Below are positions 16,622-25,493 of a stretch of DNA of 64,000 nt, piece after piece; position 1 is the stretch's first letter, and every line of letters starts with the position of its first letter. The position numbers and the translations under genes were made by a program. Under the pieces are notes generated by a model, which was not told where the DNA came from, did not search any database, and was given only the letters and a program-made list of their open reading frames with translations. The stretch is taken from positions 310,001-374,000 of the forward strand of contig NZ_JBOCEG010000004.1 of assembly GCF_050586465.1 (NCBI RefSeq). The letters run 5' to 3'. This DNA comes from CAJXYS01 sp913063035. GTDB taxonomy: Bacteria > Pseudomonadota > Alphaproteobacteria > Rhodobacterales > Rhodobacteraceae.

Positions 16622-18116
16622 CGATGCGGTAGCCGATGGCTTCTGCGATATGGGGCGCGCGGATCGACCCGGCGCCGTCGAGATCGGCGACGGTGCGCGC
16701 GACGCGCAACACGCGGTGATAGCCGCGCGCCGACAGCCCGAACCGGTCCGCCGCCCTGGTCAGCAGCGCGCGTCCCTCGGCATCCGGGGTGGCGATCTCT
16801 TCCAGCGCGGCCCCCTCGGCATCGGCATTCACCCGCGTGCCCGGACGCCCGGCGAAACGGTCGGCCTGCAGGGCGCGCGCGGCGGCGACCCGCGCGGCGA
16901 CATCGCCGGACCCGTCGCCCGAGGCCGGCATGTCCAGATCTTCCATCGATACGGGCGGCACCTCGATCCGCAGGTCGAAGCGATCCATCAGCGGCCCGGA
17001 GATCCGCCCGAGATAGTCCTCGCCGCATTGGGGCACGCGGGCGCAGGCGCGGGCCGGGTCGGGCAGGTAGCCGCACTTGCACGGGTTGGCCGCGGCGATC
17101 AGCAGGAACCGGCAGGGATAGCGGATATGGGCGTTGGCGCGGGCCACGACCACGTCGCCGGTCTCGATGGGCTGGCGCAGGGTTTCGAGCACGGCGCGCG
17201 GAAACTCGGGAAACTCATCGAGGAACAGCACCCCGTTATGGGCGAGGCTGATCTCGCCGGGCTTCGCGCCCTTGCCGCCGCCCACGATCGCGGCCATCGA
17301 GGCGGTGTGATGCGGCGTCCGGTAGGGCCGCGTGCGCGAAATCCCGCCCTCGTCCAGGAGCCCCGCGAGCGAGTGGATCATCGAGGTCTCCAGCGCCTCG
17401 GCGGCGCTGAGCGGCGGCAGCAGGCCCGGCAGCCGTGCGGCGAGCATCGACTTGCCCGATCCGGGCGTGCCGACCATCAGGAGGTGATGCCGTCCGGCGG
17501 CGGCGATCTCCAGCGCGCGCTTGGCCCGCTCCTGCCCCTTGACGTCGCGCAGGTCGCGCTCGGCCGGGGCGGCGTTCACCTCGCCGGGTTCCGCGGCGGG
17601 CAGGACGGCCCGGCCGGTGAAGTGGTTGACCGTCTCGAGAAGGCTCGCGGGCGCATGGACCGCGGCGGCGCCGACCCAGGCGGCCTCGGCGCCGCAGGCC
17701 TGCGGGCAGACCAGCTGGCAGCCGGCCTCGGCGGCGGCGAGCGCCGCCGGCAGCGCGCCGATCACCGGCACGAGCGAGCCGTCGAGCGAGAGCTCGCCCA
17801 GGGCCACGGTGCGCGCAACCTCGTCCTCGGGCAGCACGTCGAGCGCGGCCAGCAGCGCCAGCGCGATCGGCAGGTCGAAATGACTGCCCTCCTTGGGCAG
17901 GTCCGCGGGCGAGAGATTGACGGTGATGCGCTTCGACGGCAGCGCGATGGACATCGCCGTCAGCGCGGCGCGCACCCGCTCCTTGGCTTCCGATACCGCC
18001 TTGTCGGGCAGGCCGACAAGCGTGAAGGCCGGCAGGCCGGGGCTTACGGCGCACTGGATTTCGACGAGCCGGGCCTCGACCCCCTCGAAGGCCACGGTAT
18101 AGGCCCGTGCGACCAT
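16608..18116 (-). CDS. comM: YifB/ComM-family Mg-chelatase-like AAA+ ATPase
   Basis: A 502-residue protein with an N-terminal Lon-protease-like fold (GLPAFTLVGLPDKAVSEAKER), a Mg-chelatase AAA+ core with Walker A VGTPGSGKSM and Walker B GVLFLDEFPEF, a CxCG zinc-like segment (NPCKCGYLPD) and the C-terminal Mg_chelatase_C domain. In Vibrio, ComM is a hexameric branch-migration helicase in transformation; this role is inferred here. The ATG at 18116 is fixed by GGAGGAAGC directly upstream; the longer frame would run through the rpoH regulatory region. Confidence 0.92.
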   Translation of the reverse strand: MVARAYTVAFEGVEARLVEIQCAVSPGLPAFTLVGLPDKAVSEAKERVRAALTAMSIALPSKRITVNLSPADLPKEGSHFDLPIALALLAALDVLPEDEVARTVALGELSLDGSLVPVIGALPAALAAAEAGCQLVCPQACGAEAAWVGAAAVHAPASLLETVNHFTGRAVLPAAEPGEVNAAPAERDLRDVKGQERAKRALEIAAAGRHHLLMVGTPGSGKSMLAARLPGLLPPLSAAEALETSMIHSLAGLLDEGGISRTRPYRTPHHTASMAAIVGGGKGAKPGEISLAHNGVLFLDEFPEFPRAVLETLRQPIETGDVVVARANAHIRYPCRFLLIAAANPCKCGYLPDPARACARVPQCGEDYLGRISGPLMDRFDLRIEVPPVSMEDLDMPASGDGSGDVAARVAAARALQADRFAGRPGTRVNADAEGAALEEIATPDAEGRALLTRAADRFGLSARGYHRVLRVARTVADLDGAGSIRAPHIAEAIGYRIVTQA

Positions 18117-18304
18117 GCTTCCTCCGTCGATCAGGTGGTTAACGGCTAGCGGAAAAGCGGTTAGCGAAGCGTTAAGATCAGGACGGTGACGAGGACGGGC
18201 GGCCCTGGCGCCACGGCATCCGGCGCCGATGCGCCGCGCCGGCGCGGCGCGGGCAGTTAACAAGAACGTGAACGGCCAGCCGGGAACGGTTTACGATTCT
18301 TTCG

Positions 18305-18334
18305 TGATCCGAAACGGTCCGCGGCGCGTAATCC
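18305..18334 (+). promoter_or_regulatory. RpoE (ECF)-type promoter of rpoH
   Basis: TGATCC (18305-18310) and TAATCC (18329-18334) separated by 18 bp match the Rhodobacter RpoE promoter pattern (TGATC-N17-18-TA), and the ATG of rpoH follows 47 bp later. The rest of the 265-bp gap (18117-18381) contains AT-rich GTTAA repeats near 18138-18176 and a GC palindrome near 18235-18250 but no clear gene. Confidence 0.65.
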
Positions 18335-18381
18335 CTGCGAACGACATTCGGAAGAGACGTTGCTAGCCGAGAGGGGATCAC

Positions 18382-19260
18382 ATGGCGCTCGACACGAATT
18401 CGGACCAGTCAATGTCCCGCATCGCCATGAAGGCGGAACTGCTGGACGCTGAGACGGAACTGCAGCTGGCCTATGCCTGGCGCGACCACCGGGACGAGGA
18501 GGCGCTGCACCGGCTGGTGACCGCCTACATGCGTCTCGCGATCTCCATGGCGGCGAAGTTCAAGCGCTACGGCGCGCCGATGAACGACCTGATCCAGGAA
18601 GCCGGTCTGGGGTTGATGAAAGCCGCCGACAAGTTCGATCCGGATCGCGGCGTGCGCTTCTCCACCTACGCGGTGTGGTGGATCAAGGCGTCGATCCAGG
18701 ACTATGTGATGCGCAACTGGTCGATGGTGCGCACCGGGTCGACCTCGAGCCAGAAGACGCTCTTCTTCAACATGCGCCGGGTGCAGGCGCGCCTCGAACG
18801 CGAGGCCTCTGCGCGCGGCGAGGACCTGGACGGCTACCAGCTGCGCCAGATGATCGCCACCGAGGTCGGCGTGCCGCTGCACGACGTCGAAATGATGGAA
18901 GGCCGGCTGTCCGGCTCCGACTTCTCGCTCAACGCCACCCAGTCGGCCGAGGACGAGGGCCGCGAATGGATGGACACCATCGAGGACGAGGGCAGCCAGG
19001 CCTCCGAGATGGTGGAACAGGACCATGACATGGCGCAGCTGCGCGAATGGCTGGTCGCGGCCATGGGCGTGCTGAACGAGCGCGAGCGCTACATCGTCAA
19101 GGAGCGCAAGCTGCGCGAGGAAGCCCGCACGCTCGAAAGCCTCGGCAACGAGCTCGGCCTGTCGAAAGAGCGTGTCCGCCAGCTCGAGGCGGCGGCGTTC
19201 GGCAAGATGCGCAAGAGCCTCCAGTCCCAGTCCGGCGAGGTGATGGCGCTGCTGGCCTGA
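18382..19260 (+). CDS. rpoH: RNA polymerase sigma-32 factor, RpoHII-like
   Basis: A 292-residue sigma factor: region 2 (DLIQEAGLGLMKAADKFDPD, FSTYAVWWIKASIQDYVMRN), the RpoH box SSQKTLFFNMRRV, and region 4 (LNERERYIV, LGLSKERVRQLE). The sequence resembles, from memory, the second heat-shock sigma of Rhodobacter (RpoHII), which directs the singlet-oxygen/oxidative response downstream of RpoE; an RpoE-like promoter in front supports this. GAGAGGGG precedes the ATG. A second rpoH elsewhere in the genome would be expected. Confidence 0.93.
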   Translation: MALDTNSDQSMSRIAMKAELLDAETELQLAYAWRDHRDEEALHRLVTAYMRLAISMAAKFKRYGAPMNDLIQEAGLGLMKAADKFDPDRGVRFSTYAVWWIKASIQDYVMRNWSMVRTGSTSSQKTLFFNMRRVQARLEREASARGEDLDGYQLRQMIATEVGVPLHDVEMMEGRLSGSDFSLNATQSAEDEGREWMDTIEDEGSQASEMVEQDHDMAQLREWLVAAMGVLNERERYIVKERKLREEARTLESLGNELGLSKERVRQLEAAAFGKMRKSLQSQSGEVMALLA

Positions 19261-19300
19261 AGGCGTTGCGAAACCCGCCTTCCCGTGCCTATCTCTGCGT

Positions 19301-20119
19301 ATGATGACACGCCTCGCCATTTTCGTTCTGACCGTCTGCCTGGCCCCCGCCATCGCGGGGGCCATGCGCATGGAACCTGCCGCGTTGGACACGCTGCCGC
19401 GGGCCGACGTGGTGATCCTGGGCGAGGTTCACGACAACCCCCGCCATCACGAGAACCAGGCCCGCGCGCTGGCCGCGCTCGAACCGGCGGCCGTCGTGTT
19501 CGAGATGCTGCGCCCCGAACAGGCGGCGCAGGTAACGCCCGGGAACCGCGCCGATCCCGTCGCCCTGGCCGAGGCGCTGGGCTGGGCGGAGTCCGGCTGG
19601 CCCGATTTCGCGATGTATCACCCGCTCTTCACCGCGGCCCCCGGGGCCGCCATCGTCGGCGGTGCGCTGCCGCGCGCGACCGTGCGCCGCGCCATGGGCG
19701 AGGATCCGGCCGCGATCTTCGGTGAAGGGGCGGCGGAGTATGGTCTCGCCGCCCCCTTGCCGGAAGCGGAACAGACGGCCCGCGAAGCCGACCAGATGGC
19801 CGCCCATTGCGATGCCCTGCCACCGGAGATGCTGCCGGGCATGGTCGCGGCGCAGCGCCTGCGCGACGCGGCGCTGGCACGCGCGGTGGTCGAGGCGGCG
19901 GAGATGCACGGCACCCCGGTCGCGCTTGTCACCGGCAATGGCCATGCCCATCTGCGCCGCGGCGTTCCCGCCGCGCTGCGCCGCGCGCGGCCCGGGCTGG
20001 AGGTGCTCAGCATTGGCCAGCTGGAGTCGGACCCGCTGCCGCCGGCGCCCTATGATCGCTGGCTCGTCACCGCGCCGGCGGACCGCGCCGACCCCTGCGC
20101 GGCCTTCCGCGGCGACTGA
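19301..20119 (+). CDS. ChaN-family (haem-binding, Tiki-like) exported protein
   Basis: A 272-residue protein with an N-terminal signal peptide (LAIFVLTVCLAPAIAGA) and the PF04187 core VILGEVHDNPRHHENQARAL, FEMLRPEQ and, near the end, VALVTGNGHAH. ChaN of Campylobacter binds haem at the outer membrane; there is no lipobox cysteine here, so a soluble periplasmic form is likely. It starts 40 bp after rpoH and may be co-transcribed, which would tie it to stress response. Confidence 0.85.
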   Translation: MMTRLAIFVLTVCLAPAIAGAMRMEPAALDTLPRADVVILGEVHDNPRHHENQARALAALEPAAVVFEMLRPEQAAQVTPGNRADPVALAEALGWAESGWPDFAMYHPLFTAAPGAAIVGGALPRATVRRAMGEDPAAIFGEGAAEYGLAAPLPEAEQTAREADQMAAHCDALPPEMLPGMVAAQRLRDAALARAVVEAAEMHGTPVALVTGNGHAHLRRGVPAALRRARPGLEVLSIGQLESDPLPPAPYDRWLVTAPADRADPCAAFRGD

Positions 20120-20181
20120 GCCGCGCTTGCGCGCGCGGCGGCGGGCGCGTAGAACCGAGCAAAGGCCGGAGGGGCGCCCAT

Positions 20182-21381
20182 ATGCTTGCAGGCAAACGCA
20201 TTCTCCTGATCGTCGGCGGCGGTATCGCGGCGTTCAAGAGTCTCGAGCTGATCCGCCGTCTGCGCGAGCAGGGCGCGGCGGTTACGCCGGTGCTGACCCG
20301 CGCGGCGGAAGAGTTCGTGACCCCGCTCTCGGCTTCGGCCTTGGCCGCCGAGAAGGTCTATCGCGATCTCTTCGACCTGACCGATGAGGCCGAGATGGGC
20401 CATATCGAGCTCAGCCGCGCTGCCGACCTGTTAGTGGTGGCCCCCGCGACGGCCGACCTGATGGCGAAGATGGCGAACGGGCATGCCGACGACCTGGCCT
20501 CGACCCTGCTGATGGCGACCGACACGCCGGTCATGATCGCGCCCGCGATGAACGTGCGCATGTGGGAGCATCCCGCCACCCGGCGCAATGCCGCGCGACT
20601 GGCCGCGGACGGCGTCGCCCTTGTCGGCCCGGCAGAGGGTGACATGGCCTGCGGCGAATACGGGCCGGGCCGCATGGCCGAGGTGCCCGAGATCGTCGCG
20701 GCGGCGGCCGCGGCCCTGGCCAGCGGCCCGCTGACGGGCCGCAAGGTCGTCGTGACGTCGGGGCCGACGCACGAGCCCATCGACCCGGTGCGCTACATCG
20801 CCAACCGGTCCTCGGGCGCGCAGGGCACGGCCATCGCGCGGGCGCTGGCGGCGCTGGGGGCCGAGGTCGTCTTCGTCACCGGCCCGGCGGACGTCCCGCC
20901 GCCGGCGGGTGTCACCGTGAAACGGGTCGAGACCGCGCGCGAGATGCTCGCCGCGGTCGAGGCCGCGCTGCCGGCCGATGCCGCCGTCTTCGCCGCCGCG
21001 GTGGCTGACTGGCACGTGGCCGGGGCGACGGGGTCGAAGATCAAGAAGAAACCGGGCGCAGCCGCCCCGGCGCTGGAACTGGTCGAGAATCCCGACATCC
21101 TCGCCACGGTCGCCGGGATGACACGCGGCCGGCCGCCGCTGGTCGTGGGTTTCGCCGCCGAGACCGACGACGTCACGGCCAATGCCCGGGCCAAGAGAAC
21201 GCGCAAGGGCTGCGACTGGATCCTCGCCAACGACGTCTCGCCCGGGACCGGGATCATGGGCGGCGACGAGAACGCGGTGACCCTGATCACCGAGGCGGGC
21301 GCCGAAAGCTGGCCGCGCCTTTCCAAGACCGAGGTGGCCGCGCGCCTGGCCCACCGGATCGCCGAGGCGCTGGCCGGATGA
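20182..21381 (+). CDS. coaBC: Bifunctional phosphopantothenoylcysteine decarboxylase / phosphopantothenate-cysteine ligase
   Basis: A 399-residue coenzyme A biosynthesis enzyme. The N-terminal CoaC flavoprotein half shows LIVGGGIAAFKSLELIRRL, the substrate-recognition clamp MNVRMWEHPAT and the MACGEYGPGRM flap; the C-terminal CoaB half shows VTSGPTHEPIDPVRYIANRS and AAVADWHVA...KIKKKPG. GGAGGGG precedes the ATG. The stop overlaps dut by 4 bp. Confidence 0.97.
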   Translation: MLAGKRILLIVGGGIAAFKSLELIRRLREQGAAVTPVLTRAAEEFVTPLSASALAAEKVYRDLFDLTDEAEMGHIELSRAADLLVVAPATADLMAKMANGHADDLASTLLMATDTPVMIAPAMNVRMWEHPATRRNAARLAADGVALVGPAEGDMACGEYGPGRMAEVPEIVAAAAAALASGPLTGRKVVVTSGPTHEPIDPVRYIANRSSGAQGTAIARALAALGAEVVFVTGPADVPPPAGVTVKRVETAREMLAAVEAALPADAAVFAAAVADWHVAGATGSKIKKKPGAAAPALELVENPDILATVAGMTRGRPPLVVGFAAETDDVTANARAKRTRKGCDWILANDVSPGTGIMGGDENAVTLITEAGAESWPRLSKTEVAARLAHRIAEALAG

Positions 21382-21845
21382 CGCCGGCGCTGCGTTTCAC
21401 CCGCGAACCGGATTCCGACCGGTCGCTGCCGCTGCCCGCCTACGAGACGCCGGGCGCCGCGGGGGCGGATCTGCGTGCCAACCTGGCGGACGCGGACCGC
21501 GCCGCCGGCGTGACGCTGGCGCCCGGCGCCCGCGCGCTGGTGCCGACGGGGCTGCGGGTCGAGATCCCGCCCGGCTACGAGATGCAGGTCCGGCCACGCT
21601 CGGGTCTCGCGCTGAAGCACGGCATCACGCTGGCCAACACGCCGGGCACGATCGACAGCGACTATCGCGGGCCGCTGGGCGTGATCCTGATCAACCTGGG
21701 GGAGGCGCCATACAAGGTCCATCACGGCGACCGGATCGCGCAGATGGTCGTGGCGCCCGTCGTGCAGGCGCGCGTCGAACTGGCCGAGACCCTGGGCGAG
21801 ACGTCGCGGGGGACCGGCGGGTTCGGATCGACGGGGCGCGGCTGA
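21378..21845 (+). CDS. dut: dUTP diphosphatase
   Basis: A 155-residue trimeric dUTPase, removing dUTP and supplying dUMP. All five motifs are seen: AGADLRAN (I), RPRSGLALKHGI (II), GTIDSDYRGPLG (III), GDRIAQMVVAPV (IV) and the glycine-rich C-terminal GTGGFGSTGRG (V). Coupled upstream to coaBC (4-bp overlap) and downstream to the E1-like gene (1-bp overlap), so the three are one operon. Confidence 0.97.
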   Translation: MTPALRFTREPDSDRSLPLPAYETPGAAGADLRANLADADRAAGVTLAPGARALVPTGLRVEIPPGYEMQVRPRSGLALKHGITLANTPGTIDSDYRGPLGVILINLGEAPYKVHHGDRIAQMVVAPVVQARVELAETLGETSRGTGGFGSTGRG

Positions 21846-22888
21846 TGCTCTGGGTTCTTGCGCTGATCGGCGGGCTGTTGCTGCTCGGCCGGATCATGAA
21901 GGTGCCCGCCGGGCCGCAAGCGGTGATGATCGGCGTGATCCTGGGCGGCGTGATCCTGGTGCAGATCCTCTTGCCGGCGGGGCATCCCTTGCGCAGCGCG
22001 ACGGGCGGTTCGCTCGTCAACTGGCTGATCGTGCTGGGGCTTGGTGCCGGGGTGCTGGCCTATGGCCAGGGGCTGCGCTGGCTGCGCGGGCGCGCCGCCC
22101 CCCCGGTGCCCGAGACCCGGCAGGGCCCGTTTTCGGAGGAGGAACTCGAACGCTACGCCCGGCACATCGTGCTGCGCGAGGTAGGCGGGCCCGGGCAGAA
22201 GAAACTCAGGGACGCGCGCGTGCTGGTCGTCGGCGCGGGGGGGCTCGGCTCGCCGGCGCTGCTCTATCTCGCGGCCGCGGGGGTCGGGACGATCGGCGTG
22301 GTGGATGATGACGAGGTCAGCCTGTCGAACCTCCAGCGCCAGGTGATCCACACGGATGCGCGGCAGGGCATGCCCAAGGTGTTTTCGGCCGAGGCGGCGA
22401 TCGCCGCGCTCAACCCGCATGTGACCGTGCGGCCCTATCGCCGCCGGCTCGACGCGGAAACCGCCGCGGCGCTTTTCGCGGACTACGACCTGGTGCTCGA
22501 CGGCTCGGACAATTTCGACACGCGCTACCTGGTGAACCGCGCGGCCGTGGCGACCGAAACGCCGCTGATCGCGGCGGCCATCACCCAGTGGGAGGGCCAG
22601 ATCAGCCTCTACGACCCCGCGCGGGGGGCGCCATGCTACGCCTGCGTCTTTCCCGAGGCCCCGGCCGAGGGGCTCGCGCCGTCCTGCGCCGAGGCCGGCG
22701 TGATCGGGGCGCTGCCCGGCGTCGTGGGGTCCATGATGGCGGTGGAGGCGGTGAAGGACGTGGCCGGCGCGGGCCAGTCGCTGCGCGGGCGGCTGATGTT
22801 CTACGACGCGCTCTGGGGGGAGAACCGCGTGATGACGGTCAGCCGCCGCGCCGGCTGCCCGGTCTGCGGCGCGCCCGCCGAAAGCTGA
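21845..22888 (+). CDS. Membrane-anchored ThiF/MoeB/HesA-family E1-like adenylyltransferase
   Basis: A 347-residue protein whose first 85 residues form about three hydrophobic segments (1-20, 24-45, 58-78), followed by a complete E1-like domain: YARHIVLREVGGPGQ, the nucleotide loop VVGAGGLGSPALLYLAAAGVG, DDDEVSLSNLQRQ, DGSDNFDTRYLVN. The catalytic-cysteine region is PSCAEAGVIG, and two zinc CxxC pairs are present (CYAC and CPVC). It lacks the C-terminal rhodanese domain of longer MoeB-type proteins. Expected to adenylate a MoaD/ThiS-like C-terminus, here at the membrane. Which sulfur carrier it serves is unknown. Confidence 0.88.
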   Translation: MLWVLALIGGLLLLGRIMKVPAGPQAVMIGVILGGVILVQILLPAGHPLRSATGGSLVNWLIVLGLGAGVLAYGQGLRWLRGRAAPPVPETRQGPFSEEELERYARHIVLREVGGPGQKKLRDARVLVVGAGGLGSPALLYLAAAGVGTIGVVDDDEVSLSNLQRQVIHTDARQGMPKVFSAEAAIAALNPHVTVRPYRRRLDAETAAALFADYDLVLDGSDNFDTRYLVNRAAVATETPLIAAAITQWEGQISLYDPARGAPCYACVFPEAPAEGLAPSCAEAGVIGALPGVVGSMMAVEAVKDVAGAGQSLRGRLMFYDALWGENRVMTVSRRAGCPVCGAPAES

Positions 22889-22903
22889 CGGGCGCGCCCC
22901 GGC

Positions 22904-23890
22904 TCAGAGCATGCTTGGCACGACCTGGTCGGGCGGGCGGTGCCCGTCCGCGAAGGTCTTGATGTTGATGATGACCTTCTCGCCCATTTCCATCCGCCCC
23001 TCATGGGTGGCGGAGCCCATATGCGGCAGCAGCATCACGTTATCGAGCCCGCGCAGCCGCGGATTGACCTCGGTGCCGCGCTCGAACACGTCCAGCCCGG
23101 CGCCCGCGATCTCGCCCGCGCGCAGCATCCGCGTCAGCGCGTTCTCGTCGACCACCTCGCCGCGCGAGGTGTTCACGATCACCGCCTCGGGCTTCATCAG
23201 CTTCAGGCGGCGGGCGTTCATCAGGTGAAAGGTGGACGGCGTGTGCGGGCAGTTGATCGACAGGATGTCCATCCGGCTGACCATCTGGTCGAGGCTTTCC
23301 CAGTAGGTCGCCTCGAGTTCGTCCTCGATCGTCTCGTGGACCCGCCGGCGGTTGTGGTAGTGGATCTGCATGCCGAAGGCGCGGGCGCGGCGTGCGACCG
23401 CCGTGCCGATCCGCCCCATGCCCAGGATGCCCAGCCGCTTGCCGCCGACCCGGTGGCCCAGCAGGGCGTTGGGCGACCAGCCCGCCCATTCGCCCGACTG
23501 CATGATGGTGGATCCCTCGCGGAAACGCCGCATCACCGTCAGGATCAGCGCGATGGTCATGTCCGCCGTGTCCTCGGTCAGGACGCCCGGGGTGTTGGAG
23601 ACGAGGATCCCGCGCTGCCGCGCCGTCGCCACGTCGATATGGTCGAAACCGGCGCCGTAATTGGCGATCAGCTTCAGCTTTTCCCCGGCCTGCGCCAGCA
23701 GCCCAGCATCGATTTCGTCGGTGATGGTCGGCACGAGCACGTCCGCGCGCTGCATGGCGGCGGTCAGCTCGGACCGGTCCATCTTTGCGTCGGTCTCGCG
23801 CAGCTCGACGTTGAAGAGCTCCTTCATCCGGGTCTCGACCGGCTCCGGCAACCGTCGCGTGACGACAACACTCAGTTTCTGGGCAGGCAT
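22904..23890 (-). CDS. D-2-hydroxyacid dehydrogenase (glyoxylate/hydroxypyruvate reductase-like)
   Basis: A 328-residue NAD(P)-dependent oxidoreductase. The Rossmann loop GMGRIGTAVARRARAFG is followed by HYHNRRR, and the catalytic Arg, Glu and His are in NTSRGEVVDE, the GLDVFERG segment and LPHMGSATHEGRMEMG. The basic residues after the second strand suggest NADPH. The ATG at 23890 has GGAGGGAC just upstream; the longer frame starts inside the divergent gene's leader. Substrate (glyoxylate, hydroxypyruvate or another 2-oxo acid) is not settled. Confidence 0.9.
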   Translation of the reverse strand: MPAQKLSVVVTRRLPEPVETRMKELFNVELRETDAKMDRSELTAAMQRADVLVPTITDEIDAGLLAQAGEKLKLIANYGAGFDHIDVATARQRGILVSNTPGVLTEDTADMTIALILTVMRRFREGSTIMQSGEWAGWSPNALLGHRVGGKRLGILGMGRIGTAVARRARAFGMQIHYHNRRRVHETIEDELEATYWESLDQMVSRMDILSINCPHTPSTFHLMNARRLKLMKPEAVIVNTSRGEVVDENALTRMLRAGEIAGAGLDVFERGTEVNPRLRGLDNVMLLPHMGSATHEGRMEMGEKVIINIKTFADGHRPPDQVVPSML

Positions 23891-24014
23891 GTCCCTCCAT
23901 CCTGTGCTGGAATTCCTCGGGGCATAGTGACAAACTCCGCGCCGCGGGGGCAAGGCGAAAGCGGGCGAAAGATCCCCGGAGGCAGCGATAAATGAAAACG
24001 GGCAGGCGCAGGGC

Positions 24015-24521
24015 ATGACCGGTCGGGTGATGGGGGCGTTTGCCCTGGCCATTCTCTTTGTTTTTCAATCTTTTGCGACCGGCCTGGCCGACGGGCGCGG
24101 CCCGGTGACGAATCTGCCGCTGCCGCGGTTCGTGTCGATGAAGGCCAGCGAGGGCAACGTGCGCCGCGGCCCGAGCCTGACCCATCGCGTCGACTGGGTC
24201 TTCAAGCGCGAGAACATGCCGCTCCAGATCACGGCCGAGTTCGGCCACTGGCGGCGCGTCCGCGACCGCGAGGGCGCCGGCGGCTGGATGCATTACGCGC
24301 TGCTCTCGGGGGTGCGCACCGTCATCGTGCAAGAGGAGATGCTGGCGCTCAGGCTCAAGCCGATGCCGGGCGCGACGGTCGTCGCGCGGGCCGAGGAAGG
24401 CGTGATCGCCCGGCTTGGCGCCTGCCGTGCCGACTGGTGCGAGATCACCGCCGGCGGCTACGATGGCTGGGTGCCCAAGAGCACGATCTGGGGGGTGGAT
24501 CCCGACGAGATCCGCGAGTAG
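24015..24521 (+). CDS. Exported bacterial SH3-domain protein
   Basis: A 168-residue protein with a signal peptide (AFALAILFVFQSFATGLA) and two SH3b-like repeats: MKASEGNVRRGPSLTHRVDW...WRRVRDREGAGGWMH and LRLKPMPGATVVARAE...WCEITAGGYDGWVPK. The N-VRRGPS motif is typical of periplasmic SH3_4-type proteins thought to bind peptidoglycan or peptides. Its function is unknown. It sits between divergent and downstream genes with which it has no clear link. Confidence 0.85.
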   Translation: MTGRVMGAFALAILFVFQSFATGLADGRGPVTNLPLPRFVSMKASEGNVRRGPSLTHRVDWVFKRENMPLQITAEFGHWRRVRDREGAGGWMHYALLSGVRTVIVQEEMLALRLKPMPGATVVARAEEGVIARLGACRADWCEITAGGYDGWVPKSTIWGVDPDEIRE

Positions 24522-24572
24522 CCCCGACCGCGCGCCGGCGCTAGGATCGGCGCGGGCGAAGGACGGAACGGC

Positions 24573-25493
24573 ATGGCGGGCCAGGGCGACGACAGGCTGA
24601 ACATTCTCGCGGGCGGGGCCTCGGTCACCGTGGCCGCGGTGCTGGCCGCGCTGAAATTCTGGGCCCTGCTGGAAACCGGGGCGCTTTCCATCGCGGCGAG
24701 CCTGGCCGACAACCTGCTCGACCTGATGGTCTCGCTCGGCGGGCTGGCCGCGCTGGTCTACGCGGCGCGCCCGCCCGACGAGGACCACGCCTTTGGCCAT
24801 TCTTCCGCCGAGGATATCGCCGCGCTCGGGCAGAGCACCTTCATCACCGTGTCCGCGCTTGCCATCGGCGGCGCCGCGGCCTTGCGGCTGATGTCCGGCG
24901 ATATCCGCCCGCTCGAGGCCGAGGGCTGGGGCATGGCGGTCATGGGGATCTCGATCCTGCTGACCACGGGTCTCGTGATCGGGCAGCGCCGGGTGGCGCG
25001 ACGGACCCGCTCGCGGGTGGTCGCGGCGGATGCGCTCCACTATCTCAGCGACCTGCTGCCCAATATCGGCGCGATCGTCTCGCTTTACGTCGCGGCGCGC
25101 TGGGGCGTCTACAGCCTGGACAGCATCGTGGCGCTGATCGCGGCCGTGATCCTGCTCTTCGGCGGTGCCCGCATCGGCAAGGGGGCTTTCGACGCGCTGA
25201 TGGACAGGCGCGCCGATCCCGCGCTGATCGCCGGGATCGAGCGGATCGCGCGCGCCCATCCGGGGGTGCATGGCTTTCACGACCTCAAGACCCGCACGGC
25301 GGGCGCGCGGGTCTTCGTGAACCTGCATATCGAGCTTGACGGGGCCCAGACGCTGGAAGAGGCCCATGCCATCGGTGCGGCCCTGCGCCGCAAGATCCTG
25401 AAGGCCTATCCCGAGACCGACGTCATCATCCACAAGGATCCGGTCGGCGGCCGGCGGGCGGCTACGCCACCCGGTCGAGCCCCCGACCCCTGA
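24573..25493 (+). CDS. Cation diffusion facilitator family transporter (FieF-like)
   Basis: A 306-residue inner-membrane metal/proton antiporter with six predicted helices and a cytoplasmic C-terminal domain. The site A motifs are seen: a DNLLD in helix 2 (usual D-x3-D) and HYLSD in helix 5 (usual H-x3-D), with the DHAFGH loop between. The C-terminal domain (GVHGFHDLKTRTAG...FVNLHIELD) matches FieF/YiiP. Metal (zinc, iron or manganese) cannot be decided. Its 3' end overlaps the convergent peptidase gene by 32 bp. Confidence 0.93.
   Translation: MAGQGDDRLNILAGGASVTVAAVLAALKFWALLETGALSIAASLADNLLDLMVSLGGLAALVYAARPPDEDHAFGHSSAEDIAALGQSTFITVSALAIGGAAALRLMSGDIRPLEAEGWGMAVMGISILLTTGLVIGQRRVARRTRSRVVAADALHYLSDLLPNIGAIVSLYVAARWGVYSLDSIVALIAAVILLFGGARIGKGAFDALMDRRADPALIAGIERIARAHPGVHGFHDLKTRTAGARVFVNLHIELDGAQTLEEAHAIGAALRRKILKAYPETDVIIHKDPVGGRRAATPPGRAPDP

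Noticed and set aside
18117..18304. Possible small gene or RNA between comM and rpoH
   Set aside because: Short GTTAA repeats and a GC palindrome are visible but no start with a ribosome-binding site or compact RNA fold could be defended.
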